Assembly (NCBI GenBank): GCA_007127745.1
Contig: SKYV01000104.1
Coordinates: forward strand, 1-54,887
Reading direction: 5' to 3'
Length of the DNA stretch: 54,887 bases
From: Balneolaceae bacterium
GTDB taxonomy: Bacteria; Bacteroidota; Rhodothermia; Balneolales; Balneolaceae
Part shown: piece after piece, positions 34,949-43,564 of the stretch
How the letters are laid out: each line of letters opens with the position of its first letter
Position numbering within the stretch: position 1 is the first letter of the stretch
Made by a program: the position numbers and the translations under genes
Notes under the pieces: generated by a model
The model's database searches: none
What the model saw: the letters and a program-made list of their open reading frames with translations, nothing else
Told to the model about the DNA's origin: nothing

Positions 34949-36355
34949 ATGTATATTGATCATCCAGCATCATTCACAGATTATTACGAGCTCACAATGG
35001 CTCAGGGCTATTACTTGTCGGGGATGCACCAACGCACGGCCAGTTTCGACTATTTTTTCAGAAAAGTTCCGTTCGACGGCGGTTATGTAATTTTTGCCGG
35101 GCTCAAAGAACTTATTGAAACCATTAAACATTTCAGGTTCAGTGAAGAAGAGATCGAGTATCTTGTAAAAGAGGGCTTTTCGGAAGATTTTATTAAATAT
35201 CTGAAAAGTTTTGAGTTTAAAGGAAATATTTATTCGATTAAAGAAGGTGAAATTGCATTTCCGGGCGAACCGATTGTGCGGGTTGAAGGAAACCTTCTCG
35301 AAACCCAGCTTATTGAAACTCTTCTGCTGAATGTACTCAATTTTCAATCTCTGATAGCCACAAAAGCCTGTCGCATAAAATTTGCCGCTGGTGAACAATC
35401 TACCGTCCTCGATTTTGGCTTGCGAAGAGCGCAGGGACTTGCGGGAATCCATGCCACTCGTGCAGCCATGATTGGCGGTTTTGACGGAACCTCCAATGTG
35501 TATTCTGCGCAGCGCTTTAATATACCGGCCGGAGGAACCATGGCCCACTCCTGGATTCAGGCTTTTGATAGCGAAATTGAGTCATTTCGCACCTACTGCA
35601 AACATTTTCCAAATTCGGCACATTTGCTTGTAGATACCTACGACACGCTCGGCAGCGGACTTCCCAATGCCATAAAAATGGCTAAAGAACTTGAAAAGGA
35701 TGGGCATAAATTAAAAGGAATCCGCCTCGACAGTGGTGACCTCGCCTACTTCTCCAAACAGGCACGTGCCATGCTCGACAATGAAGGGCTAAATTATGTT
35801 AAAATAGCAGCTTCTAACCAGCTTGACGAGCGTGTTATTACCAGTTTGAGATCTCAGGGAGCACCGATTGATATATTTGGTGTGGGAACACGCCTGGTTA
35901 CCGGAGACAAAACACCAGCCCTGGATGGAGTGTATAAACTGAGCACGGTAAATGAAGAACCCACACTGAAAGTATCCGAAAATATTGAAAAGATTACACT
36001 TCCGGGTAAGAAAAAAATCTATAGATACCTGAATGATGATCAAACATTTTGGGGAGATGCCATATTACTGCAAAATGAGAAAATTCTTGAACGGATACAT
36101 CATCCCACTTTCCCGGCCAAGAAAAGTTCATTGAATGGTAAACCTTTTGAAGAGCTTATGGAACCGGTAATAAAAAGTGGGAAAATTGTTTTTAATATGC
36201 CACCTGTTGACGAAATTGTGAAGTACAAGAAAAAGAGATTTGCCCTGTTAAATCCGGAATACAAACGATTTGACAATCCCCACATCTATAAAGTGGGCAT
36301 CAGTACACGTCTGATGGAAACAAGAGACAATCTTTTAACTTTATTAAAATCTTAG
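34949..36355 (+). CDS. pncB: Nicotinate phosphoribosyltransferase
   Basis: Converts nicotinate and PRPP to nicotinate mononucleotide in NAD salvage. Family signatures are the N-terminal TDYYELTMAQGY (10-21), GLRRAQGLAGIHATRAA (157-173) with IGGFDGTSNV, and H200 in TMAHSW, the position of the phospho-histidine in Salmonella PncB. Then come LRSQGAPIDIFGVGTRL and a C-terminal extension typical of the ~470-aa class. It is 4 bp from pncA, so the pair forms a nicotinamide-to-NaMN operon. Confidence 0.94.
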   Translation: MYIDHPASFTDYYELTMAQGYYLSGMHQRTASFDYFFRKVPFDGGYVIFAGLKELIETIKHFRFSEEEIEYLVKEGFSEDFIKYLKSFEFKGNIYSIKEGEIAFPGEPIVRVEGNLLETQLIETLLLNVLNFQSLIATKACRIKFAAGEQSTVLDFGLRRAQGLAGIHATRAAMIGGFDGTSNVYSAQRFNIPAGGTMAHSWIQAFDSEIESFRTYCKHFPNSAHLLVDTYDTLGSGLPNAIKMAKELEKDGHKLKGIRLDSGDLAYFSKQARAMLDNEGLNYVKIAASNQLDERVITSLRSQGAPIDIFGVGTRLVTGDKTPALDGVYKLSTVNEEPTLKVSENIEKITLPGKKKIYRYLNDDQTFWGDAILLQNEKILERIHHPTFPAKKSSLNGKPFEELMEPVIKSGKIVFNMPPVDEIVKYKKKRFALLNPEYKRFDNPHIYKVGISTRLMETRDNLLTLLKS

Positions 36356-36359
36356 CACT

Positions 36360-36974
36360 ATGAAAGCACTCTTAATAGTTGATGTTCAAAATGATTTTTG
36401 TCCCGGAGGAGCGCTTGCCGTGCCCGAGGGCGACCAGATCATACCGGTCATTAACCAGTTAATTGATCAATTTGATATAATTATTCAAACGCAAGACTGG
36501 CATCCAAAAAATCATTCTTCGTTTGCATCAGCTCACCCGGAAAAAAATCAATACGATATTGTTGAAATGAAATACGGCACTCAGGTTCTGTGGCCCGATC
36601 ATTGTGTGCAGGGAACAGATGGGGCCGCTTTTCATCCCGATTTAAATACGGATAAAACTCAGGTTATCATTCGAAAAGGTTTCAGGAAAGAGATCGACTC
36701 CTATTCCACCTTTTTCGAAAACGATCAGAAGACCACAACAGGACTGACCGGATACCTGAAAGAGCGTAATATCACCGATCTTTACACCGTTGGCCTTGCA
36801 ACCGATTTCTGTGTAAAATGGACTGTTCTTGATGGAATTGATGAGGGATTCAACATGCATATTATTGAAGACGCTGTAAAAGGAATTGACCTGGACGGAT
36901 CAGTCGAAGAGGCCTGGAAGGAAATGAAAGAAAAAGGCGTAAAAGTCACTTCTTCTGATGAGATTCTTTCTTAA
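36360..36974 (+). CDS. pncA: Nicotinamidase
   Basis: Cysteine hydrolase that deamidates nicotinamide to nicotinate for PncB. The catalytic triad is D8 (VDVQNDF), K106 (IIRKGF) and C151 (ATDFCV). Metal ligands are expected from D46/H48 (QDWHPK) and H81 (WPDHC). The length of 204 aa is normal. It shares an operon with pncB (4-bp spacing). Activity on pyrazinamide-like amides is a family property. Confidence 0.94.
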   Translation: MKALLIVDVQNDFCPGGALAVPEGDQIIPVINQLIDQFDIIIQTQDWHPKNHSSFASAHPEKNQYDIVEMKYGTQVLWPDHCVQGTDGAAFHPDLNTDKTQVIIRKGFRKEIDSYSTFFENDQKTTTGLTGYLKERNITDLYTVGLATDFCVKWTVLDGIDEGFNMHIIEDAVKGIDLDGSVEEAWKEMKEKGVKVTSSDEILS

Positions 36975-37359
36975 TGAACTGCTTTTGGCCATCCACTGGT
37001 TCTTCATCAATTACCATCTACATTATCTGACAGGTAATAAAAATATACTCCTTTGTGGGGGGGTAGCCGCTATAATTCGGTAAAAGAATTCATCATCATA
37101 GTTGCCACGGAGGTACTGATATTCACTGAAGCAATTTGCGCTTATTCTGTACTCTCCGCGAATCTGTGGCTACCATAATCCTTTCATTACCATAGAACAC
37201 CGACAGTTTTGCAATACACCTTTTCGCTGAAGGGGAACCAAATTAGCAAATTCATATTTTTCTTTTTTTCTCTGATTTTGAGTGTGAAAGAGTGTTGATT
37301 TAGTTGATTGGCGGACTATTTTTTTCTATTGTTTCTGATAAATTGATTAACCTGATTTT
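36975..37359. other. 385-bp intergenic region with a degenerate inverted repeat
   Basis: No convincing ORF. It contains a seven-G tract near 37057. A degenerate inverted repeat starts GCCACGGA at 37104 and ends TCTGTGGC at 37170 (one mismatch in the 8-base ends). The words resemble widespread intergenic hairpin repeats built on GCCACAGA/TCTGTGGC. The last ~100 bases before gntP are AT-rich and probably hold its promoter. Confidence 0.4.
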
Positions 37360-38718
37360 ATGATAATGTCTGCTACCTTCTTGCTTTCGCTCACCGTTAT
37401 CAGCATTCTTGTTCTTCTCGTATTGATTATTTACTTCAGAATGCAGGCGTTCATCGCGCTGCTTGTAGTCAGCCTTCTGGTTGCCGTGGTTGGCGGCATC
37501 CCCATTGGCGAGGTGATCGACACCATCCAGGAAGGCATGGGTGGCATTCTCGGGTATATCGCCATTGTGATCGGAATCGGAACCATGATCGGTGAAATTC
37601 TACGTGTCTCGGGGGGAGCCCAGCAGATTGCCGGCACCCTGCTCAAAAAGTTCGGCGAAAAAAAAGCTCCCTGGGCCCTTTCGCTCATCGGTTTGATTGT
37701 AGCCATCCCCGTGTTCTTCGAAGTGGCACTGATTCTGTTTATTCCCCTCGTTTATGACCTCACCAAACGAACCGGCAAATCTATACTTCACTACGCCATC
37801 CCGCTTGCTGCCGGTATTGCGGTAGCCCATGCATTCGTCCCTCCCACGCCGGGACCGGTTGCCGTTGCCGCACTGATCGGCGCCGACCTTGGCTGGGTCA
37901 TTCTTATCGGAATTATCTCAGGTATTCCGGCGGCCATGGCCGGTGGTATCTTCTTTGGAAGGTACATCGGCAAGAAAATTCATCTTGGTGTTCCGGAATA
38001 TATGATCCCCGAAGAGGATGATGAAATTGCATCCAGCATTTCCAAAATTCCGGGATTTGGTATTTCTGTTACCATTATCATTGTGCCACTTGCCCTCATT
38101 CTGCTGAACACTGCATCCGGTGTAATTTATCCTGAAGACCATCCCATTTATCTCTGGATGTCATTCATCGGCCATCCGTTTACGGCCCTCATTGTCGCTT
38201 CGCTGATGGCCTTCTATTTCCTGGGAACCCGCCTCGGGTTTACGCGCGACCAGGTGCAGGAGGTTGCCACCAAGTCGATGCAGCCTGTTGGAATGATTAT
38301 TCTTCTGACTGGTGCCGGCGGTGTGTTCGGGCGCGTTCTTGTAGAGGCCGGTGTGGGTGATGTTTTGGTGGATGTAATGTCTACCACTAATTTGCCAATT
38401 GTGCTGTTTGCATTTCTTGTGGCCACCGTAATTCGCGTTGCACAGGGATCAGCCACGGTTTCAATGGTTACCTCGGCCGGGCTGATTGCCCCCATTATTG
38501 AAGCAGGTGCATTTTCTGCCCCGCTGATCGGCTGTGTAACCATTGCCATTGCCTGCGGCTCCACTGTCCTCTCCCACGTAAACGATTCCGGATTCTGGCT
38601 CCTCAAAGAATTTTTAGGAATGACCGAAAAACAGACCCTCATGTCGTGGACCATCATGGAAACCATCATCGGTGTTGTTGGGGTTTCAATAGTGCTGATG
38701 ATCAGTATTTTCTTGTAA
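37360..38718 (+). CDS. GntP-family gluconate/organic acid permease
   Basis: A 452-aa polytopic membrane protein of the GntP/gluconate:H+ symporter family. It has about 12-14 hydrophobic segments and family stretches VIGIGTMIGEILRVSGGAQ, HAFVPPTPGPVAVA and HVNDSGFWLLKEFLGMT near the C-terminus. The HVNDSGFW motif is diagnostic. Substrate could be gluconate or another aldonate or hydroxyacid. No gluconate kinase lies beside it. GC looks somewhat higher than in neighbours. Met1 or Met3 may be the start. Confidence 0.9.
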   Translation: MIMSATFLLSLTVISILVLLVLIIYFRMQAFIALLVVSLLVAVVGGIPIGEVIDTIQEGMGGILGYIAIVIGIGTMIGEILRVSGGAQQIAGTLLKKFGEKKAPWALSLIGLIVAIPVFFEVALILFIPLVYDLTKRTGKSILHYAIPLAAGIAVAHAFVPPTPGPVAVAALIGADLGWVILIGIISGIPAAMAGGIFFGRYIGKKIHLGVPEYMIPEEDDEIASSISKIPGFGISVTIIIVPLALILLNTASGVIYPEDHPIYLWMSFIGHPFTALIVASLMAFYFLGTRLGFTRDQVQEVATKSMQPVGMIILLTGAGGVFGRVLVEAGVGDVLVDVMSTTNLPIVLFAFLVATVIRVAQGSATVSMVTSAGLIAPIIEAGAFSAPLIGCVTIAIACGSTVLSHVNDSGFWLLKEFLGMTEKQTLMSWTIMETIIGVVGVSIVLMISIFL

Positions 38719-38771
38719 AACAAAATCGTAAATACTGGCAATGTTCACTTTCGCCATGCCTCGATTGATGA

Positions 38772-39980
38772 TTAATCAGAATATCTTGACGGATCAACAA
38801 TGGAAGCAGCAATATACCTGTAGGGTGTTTTATTCTCTCTCAGATCATGATTCCAGTAATAAATTATCACCAGATTGCCATCTTCCCGCTGAACCATTCT
38901 CGGATATCCTACGTCGGCATTGGCGCCGTCACCATATCGAACCGGAACTTCATGCCCCCAGGATTCGCCATTGTCTGAACTAAAACGTAACGCAATTCTC
39001 GAGCCATACATGCTCCGGTAGGCGTAAGTCACAGCCAAACGGCCGTTGTCGAGCTGAATCATATGTGGAGGTGCGCCGTAATGGCCGGTATCATTCACGG
39101 GAGCTCTGCTTACCTCCCAAGTCTTACCGTTATCATGAGATCGGTAGGCTTTCACATAATCTCTGACCGGATCTGTCTCTCTGACCCTTAGCACAGTTAA
39201 CAGTTCACTATCAGAAAGTTGAACTGTTGAAGGCATAATTTCGAATCCGTCCGGTTCCGGCCCCAGCCACGAAACCCGTTCCCAGGTCAGGCCTCCGTCA
39301 GTCGTGCGGGCATGCAGAACCCGGCCTTCCATTTCATTTTCTTTGGCTGCATTATGAAACGCACTCATCTCTTGCGGGCCATTCACCAAATAATCGGTTC
39401 GTGTGCCGATTCCGTGTGTATCAAGATTTGGAAATTTGTATGGCCCTTGCCACTGATGCCCGCGATTGTTCGAATAATAGAAAATGGATGGACCGTCATG
39501 GTAATTATACCTCATCCAGGTCATCATAAAATCGGGATTGGTGAAATCCTCGATAGGTTCCACCATAGAAACGGGATCTTCTGCTTTTTCATCGGGCAGG
39601 CTGTTATCGTAGGCCCAGCCGGTTTGCCCGAGTTCGTACGCATCTTCAATTACCCAGGTTTCCCCTCCGTCCAGACTGCGGGCATATCTGTTCCGGGCTG
39701 ATTCTCTGTCGTAAGTGTGAAATCCATCGGTTGTCAGGTGATCGGCTTCCACAAATCCGACCAGAATTTCATCACCCCAGTTCCATACACCGTTATTGGC
39801 CGGCCATCCGGCGAAACGCCCCTCTTCATAAAAAACCTCAATATGGCGGATGCTATCCCACGATTCACAATCTGCCGATTCTGCCTGATCTTCAGCAGAT
39901 TTCTCAGAGCAGGAGAATAAGAACGCAGTTGAAATACAAATGAGAAATAGTTGTTTGGACAATTGCATATTGTTTGTCAT
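38772..39980 (-). CDS. BNR/Asp-box lipoprotein, sialidase-like
   Basis: A 402-aa predicted lipoprotein (lipobox FLFSC, C24) with a six-bladed beta-propeller pattern. Asp-box-like motifs occur at 102-109 (SLDGGETW), 170-177 (degenerate), 226-233 (TTDGGLTW), 281-288 (SHDNGKTW) and 334-341 (SSDNGESW). Such proteins are exo-alpha-sialidases or related exo-glycosidases/lyases. The full sialidase arginine triad cannot be assigned by eye, so the substrate is open. It is convergent with gntP, and a 9-bp inverted repeat precedes its start. Confidence 0.8.
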   Translation of the reverse strand: MTNNMQLSKQLFLICISTAFLFSCSEKSAEDQAESADCESWDSIRHIEVFYEEGRFAGWPANNGVWNWGDEILVGFVEADHLTTDGFHTYDRESARNRYARSLDGGETWVIEDAYELGQTGWAYDNSLPDEKAEDPVSMVEPIEDFTNPDFMMTWMRYNYHDGPSIFYYSNNRGHQWQGPYKFPNLDTHGIGTRTDYLVNGPQEMSAFHNAAKENEMEGRVLHARTTDGGLTWERVSWLGPEPDGFEIMPSTVQLSDSELLTVLRVRETDPVRDYVKAYRSHDNGKTWEVSRAPVNDTGHYGAPPHMIQLDNGRLAVTYAYRSMYGSRIALRFSSDNGESWGHEVPVRYGDGANADVGYPRMVQREDGNLVIIYYWNHDLRENKTPYRYIAASIVDPSRYSD

Positions 39981-39988
39981 TCAGTTTC

Positions 39989-40018
39989 GATTTGATCAGG
40001 TTTGAAAAAGATCAAATC
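39989..40018. promoter_or_regulatory. Inverted repeat upstream of the BNR lipoprotein gene
   Basis: GATTTGATC (39989-39997) and GATCAAATC (40010-40018) are perfect inverted copies with a 12-base spacer, ending 9 bases before the start codon on the minus strand. It could be an operator or a 5' UTR hairpin masking translation initiation. Confidence 0.4.
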
Positions 40019-40201
40019 AATTCAGTAAAAATTTCTTTATAAGTATGAAAATCTGTCTATTGGAAGGATATAACTCTTTGAAACCTTTTGCTATGCTTCA
40101 TTCTGGAAAAACTAGCAATCTTTGGAATAACTTCTCTCCAATTGGCATTGAATAAAGACAACCAAACCCCTATATTTCTTATCTTGCCATTTTTTATAAA
40201 T

Positions 40202-40290
40202 GGAGGGGTGCCAGAGTGGTCGAATGGGCTCGCCTGGAAAGCGAGTGTATCTCCAACGAGATACCGAGGGTTCGAATCCCTCCCCCTCCG
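40202..40290 (+). tRNA. tRNA-Ser (anticodon GGA)
   Basis: An 89-nt type II tRNA. The acceptor stem GGAGGGG pairs with CCCCTCC (40283-40289), with discriminator G at 40290. The anticodon stem CTCGC/GCGAG encloses the loop CTGGAAA with anticodon GGA at 40236-40238. A long variable arm follows, then the TTCGAAT T-loop. CCA is not encoded. It reads UCC/UCU serine codons. Confidence 0.97.
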
Positions 40291-40291
40291 C

Positions 40292-40329
40292 AAAAAGCGT
40301 GTTTTTCAGATCAAAATCACGCTTTTTTT
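40292..40329. terminator. Terminator after tRNA-Ser, shared with the TonB-like gene
   Basis: AAAAAGCGTG (40292-40301) pairs with CACGCTTTTT (40318-40327), with T residues continuing to 40329. On the minus strand it is likewise followed by five T, so it can end the convergent tonB-like transcript. Confidence 0.85.
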
Positions 40330-40350
40330 ATTTCCTGCCTTTTTCAGCGA

Positions 40351-41049
40351 TCAGTAATTAAACCGTTGCCGGGTAAAGGCTTTTACCTGTTCACCATCCT
40401 GCCGGGCAGGTCGAAATCGCCACTGCATGGCCGCTCGTAACACGGCATCCATCAAACCGTACTGCACATAGGGAAGTTCTTCGTAGGTCCCGTCATCATT
40501 GTAGAGGCGGATTTCCATGATACTGACCTCCTCCACACTGCCGTCTGTATCTACCAAAAAGTTGACAATCATTTCGAGCCTTCCGCGATATTCATCCGGC
40601 ACTTCATCCGGTGCTGAAGCCTCCACAATTCGAACCACGGTTGGCGGAATTTGCGGATTACCGACGATGCGCTCTTCATCACCTGTTTGCCCTGTGCCAA
40701 AACCGGGGTCTGGCAAGGGAAGGTCCGGCAGGTCGAGATCCATATCAAACTCAATTTCAATTTCTTCAATAATTTCATCATCGGGCACAGGATTGGGCAT
40801 CTGAGGCCTTGGCGGTGGAGGTGGTGATGTAGCCTGACGGGTAATCTCAATATCATCCAGCATGACTATATCCTGCTCGTATGTTTCAAAATCGAGAACA
40901 GGTTCATAGGTTACATCCGGCCAAAGTCTGACTATTGCAATAAACAGAATCAACACCCCCACAATACAGGATAATACACGATTGCGATAATCTTCATCCG
41001 ATAAATGTTTATTCTTTTGTTGTTCTGTCAAGGTATTGGCTTCTAACAT
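40351..41049 (-). CDS. TonB-family energy transducer-like protein
   Basis: A 232-aa protein with a cytoplasmic N-terminus, one transmembrane helix (about 25-42), a proline-rich periplasmic spacer (PPPPPRPQMPNP at 76-87), an acidic stretch, and a C-terminal TonB domain with NFLVDTDGSVEEVSIME and AAMQWRFRPARQDGEQV. TonB proteins power outer-membrane receptors through ExbBD. No exbBD or receptor genes are adjacent. It is 77 bp after murQ on the same strand and ends at a bidirectional terminator. Confidence 0.88.
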   Translation of the reverse strand: MLEANTLTEQQKNKHLSDEDYRNRVLSCIVGVLILFIAIVRLWPDVTYEPVLDFETYEQDIVMLDDIEITRQATSPPPPPRPQMPNPVPDDEIIEEIEIEFDMDLDLPDLPLPDPGFGTGQTGDEERIVGNPQIPPTVVRIVEASAPDEVPDEYRGRLEMIVNFLVDTDGSVEEVSIMEIRLYNDDGTYEELPYVQYGLMDAVLRAAMQWRFRPARQDGEQVKAFTRQRFNY

Positions 41050-41126
41050 TATTTGCTTGAGCAGGTTGCAGCCTCATTCATCCACTTTAACGGCTGGGAG
41101 TGCATAAAATGATGCAAAAAGAAGAG

Positions 41127-42080
41127 TCATTGATCCAGGTTTTCAAGTGCCCGGCGGATAAATCCATCGTGTTCTTTGAGTAATTTGCCCACCTCATCTT
41201 TATTCTTTTTTGTCAGTGCCATCATCAAAGCAATTTTTACGTGATGACCGGCTTTGTCGAGCCATTCAGTCGCCTCCTGATAGTTCACATCGGCAAGACT
41301 CATTACAATTCGTTTTGCCCGTTCTTCAAGTTTTTTGTTGGTTAGCTGGAGATCAACCATCACATTTTCGTACACTTTGCCGAGCCGAATCATGGCTCCG
41401 GTAGTAAGCATATTCAAAATCATTTTTTGAGCTGTGGCGCTTTTCATCCGCGTGCTTCCCATAATCACTTCAGGCCCGACCGGTACATCAATCATAAAAT
41501 CGACCTCTACTTCTACCTGATCACTGGAAACAGTTGTTACCATAATGGTTTTACAGCCAATTCTTGCAGCCTGTTTCAATGCTCCGTGTACATACGGTGT
41601 ACGTCCGCTCGCTGCCAGTCCCACGACCACATCCACCGGCTTTACATTCAGCCGGGCCACTTCTTGCTCACCAAATTCTTCTCTGTCTTCAGCGCCTTCC
41701 TGGGCCACAAACATCGCCTCTTTACCACCGGCAATAAATCCCTGCACGGTATCAGGATCCGTACCAAACGTTGGTGGGCATTCTGCTGCATCAAGCACAC
41801 CAAGCCTGCCGCTGGTACCTGCGCCGAAATAGAGCAGCCGCCCCCCTTCTTTTAAATCTTCAACAATGCTATCAACTGCCGAGGCAATCACATCAAGTTT
41901 TTTCTCGACCGAGCAGGCAACTTTTTTGTCTTCCTCGTTGATGATTTTTACGATGGTCAGCGAGTCGGCCAGGTCGATGTTAATACTTGCTGGATTTCGT
42001 TGTTCGGTGAGCAGATTTTCAAGTTTGCTGAACAGTTCGGGATTTTCTTTCACGCTTTTTGATTTCTTTTTTGCCACCAC
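41127..42080 (-). CDS. murQ: N-acetylmuramic acid 6-phosphate etherase
   Basis: Cleaves the lactyl ether of MurNAc-6-phosphate to give GlcNAc-6-phosphate and lactate, for cell-wall recycling. The SIS domain includes FGAGTSGRLGVLDAAECPPTFG. E100 and E131 match the catalytic glutamates E83/E114 of E. coli MurQ, including their 31-residue spacing. The length of 317 aa is standard. The ATG lies inside the 3' end of accC (31-base overlap). No AnmK or PTS partner is visible here. Confidence 0.93.
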   Translation of the reverse strand: MVAKKKSKSVKENPELFSKLENLLTEQRNPASINIDLADSLTIVKIINEEDKKVACSVEKKLDVIASAVDSIVEDLKEGGRLLYFGAGTSGRLGVLDAAECPPTFGTDPDTVQGFIAGGKEAMFVAQEGAEDREEFGEQEVARLNVKPVDVVVGLAASGRTPYVHGALKQAARIGCKTIMVTTVSSDQVEVEVDFMIDVPVGPEVIMGSTRMKSATAQKMILNMLTTGAMIRLGKVYENVMVDLQLTNKKLEERAKRIVMSLADVNYQEATEWLDKAGHHVKIALMMALTKKNKDEVGKLLKEHDGFIRRALENLDQ

Positions 42081-43555
42081 AGGCTACCTTTGCCATTTGG
42101 CGATTCAACGGAAGGCAGCCCGGAAGAGGAATTGTTCTGGTTATTCATTTTAAGCATGGAAGATACAACTGCTACAACATTCATTTCATCAAAATTACCA
42201 AATAACTCTGCATTAAAATGGTTTTGCACAAAATGAGTATCATACGTTCCCTGCCTGAATGCAGAATGATCAACAGCAAACCTGCAAAACGGTATGGTTG
42301 AACGCACTCCGGAGATCTCATATTCACGGAGTGCACGAAGCATCTTCTCGATGGCCTTTTTCCGGTTTTCGGAATGTACACAAAGTTTGGATATCAGCGG
42401 ATCGTAATAGACAGGTACTTCCTGCCCTTCTTCAATTCCTGCATCGACGCGCACACCGGGACCTGAGGGAATTCTGTGGCGGGAAAGCAACCCAATAGAA
42501 GGCAGAAAGTTATCCGTTGGATCTTCGGCGTAAATTCTACACTCTATGGCATGTCCCCGTTTTTCTATCTCTTCCTGTTTCATGGGTAATGTTTTCCCTT
42601 CTGCAACATCAATTTGCAAGCTCACAAGATCCAACCCGGTAATCAATTCGGTTACCGGATGTTCCACCTGCAGGCGTGTATTCATCTCCAGGAAGTAGAA
42701 ATTTTTATGTTTATCAACCAAAAACTCAACGGTGCCGGCACCTACGTAATTACAACTTTTTGCTGCTGAAATGGCTGCTTCTGCCATTTTCTGACGAAGT
42801 TGATCATCAAGTACCGCTGAAGGAGCCTCTTCAATTACTTTTTGATGTCTTCGCTGTATGGAACACTCGCGTTCAAACAGATGTATGGTATTTCCATGAT
42901 GATCAGCAAAAATCTGAAACTCGATATGGCGCGGTTCTTCAAGATACTTTTCAACAAAAACCCTGCTGTCTCCAAAGGAACTTTTGGCTTCAGAACGGGC
43001 GGCTTTTATAGCAGATTCCAGGCTTTTTTCTTCGTGCACAATGCGCATCCCCTTCCCGCCGCCCCCGGCTGCTGCCTTAATCAGCACCGGGTAGCCGATC
43101 TGATCCGCAATATGTTTCGCCTCAGAAATATCTACAAGAGCGGTTTGTGTTCCGGGCGGATAAGGAACGTTGGCTTTAGCCATCAGCTCCCGGGCTCGTG
43201 TTTTATCTCCCATCATTTCGATGGATTCCGGGCTTGGCCCAATGAACATAATAGCATGGTCACCGCAAAGTGTGGCAAATTCTGCATTCTCACTTAAAAA
43301 CCCATAACCGGGATGAATGGCATCTGCCCCAGATTGTTCTGCTGCCCTGATAATTTTCTGCATTACCAGATAACTTTCTGAAGATGCTGCTTCTCCAATA
43401 TGTATCGACTCATCTGCAGCAAGTACATGCGGAGCTCCGGCATCCGGAGTAGAATAAACTGCTACCGTTTCGATTCCTTTTTCACGACAGGTACGGATTA
43501 TTCTGAGCGCAATTTCTCCACGGTTTGCAATCAGTACTTTCCTAATTGGTTTCAT
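42050..43555 (-). CDS. Biotin carboxylase subunit of an acyl-CoA carboxylase
   Basis: ATP-grasp enzyme that carboxylates biotin on a separate carrier protein. It has NRGEIALRIIRTCRE (11-25), HPGYGFLSEN, the glycine-rich loop AAGGGGKGMR, ERECSIQRRHQK and EMNTRLQVEHPVTE. At 501 aa it ends after the biotin carboxylase C-domain plus a ~45-aa low-complexity tail rich in N/S/G, and no biotinyl (MKM) domain is present. No carboxyltransferase genes are adjacent. It could serve acetyl-, propionyl- or methylcrotonyl-CoA carboxylase; a branched-chain/propionyl role would suit icmF nearby, but this is inference. Confidence 0.88.
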   Translation of the reverse strand: MKPIRKVLIANRGEIALRIIRTCREKGIETVAVYSTPDAGAPHVLAADESIHIGEAASSESYLVMQKIIRAAEQSGADAIHPGYGFLSENAEFATLCGDHAIMFIGPSPESIEMMGDKTRARELMAKANVPYPPGTQTALVDISEAKHIADQIGYPVLIKAAAGGGGKGMRIVHEEKSLESAIKAARSEAKSSFGDSRVFVEKYLEEPRHIEFQIFADHHGNTIHLFERECSIQRRHQKVIEEAPSAVLDDQLRQKMAEAAISAAKSCNYVGAGTVEFLVDKHKNFYFLEMNTRLQVEHPVTELITGLDLVSLQIDVAEGKTLPMKQEEIEKRGHAIECRIYAEDPTDNFLPSIGLLSRHRIPSGPGVRVDAGIEEGQEVPVYYDPLISKLCVHSENRKKAIEKMLRALREYEISGVRSTIPFCRFAVDHSAFRQGTYDTHFVQNHFNAELFGNFDEMNVVAVVSSMLKMNNQNNSSSGLPSVESPNGKGSLWWQKRNQKA

Positions 43556-43564
43556 TCAGTTGAA

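Noticed and set aside
40057-40293. 78-aa minus-strand frame beginning MRRGRDSNPR
   Set aside because: Its start is the antisense of tRNA-Ser; this peptide is a well-known artefact of translating tRNA genes.
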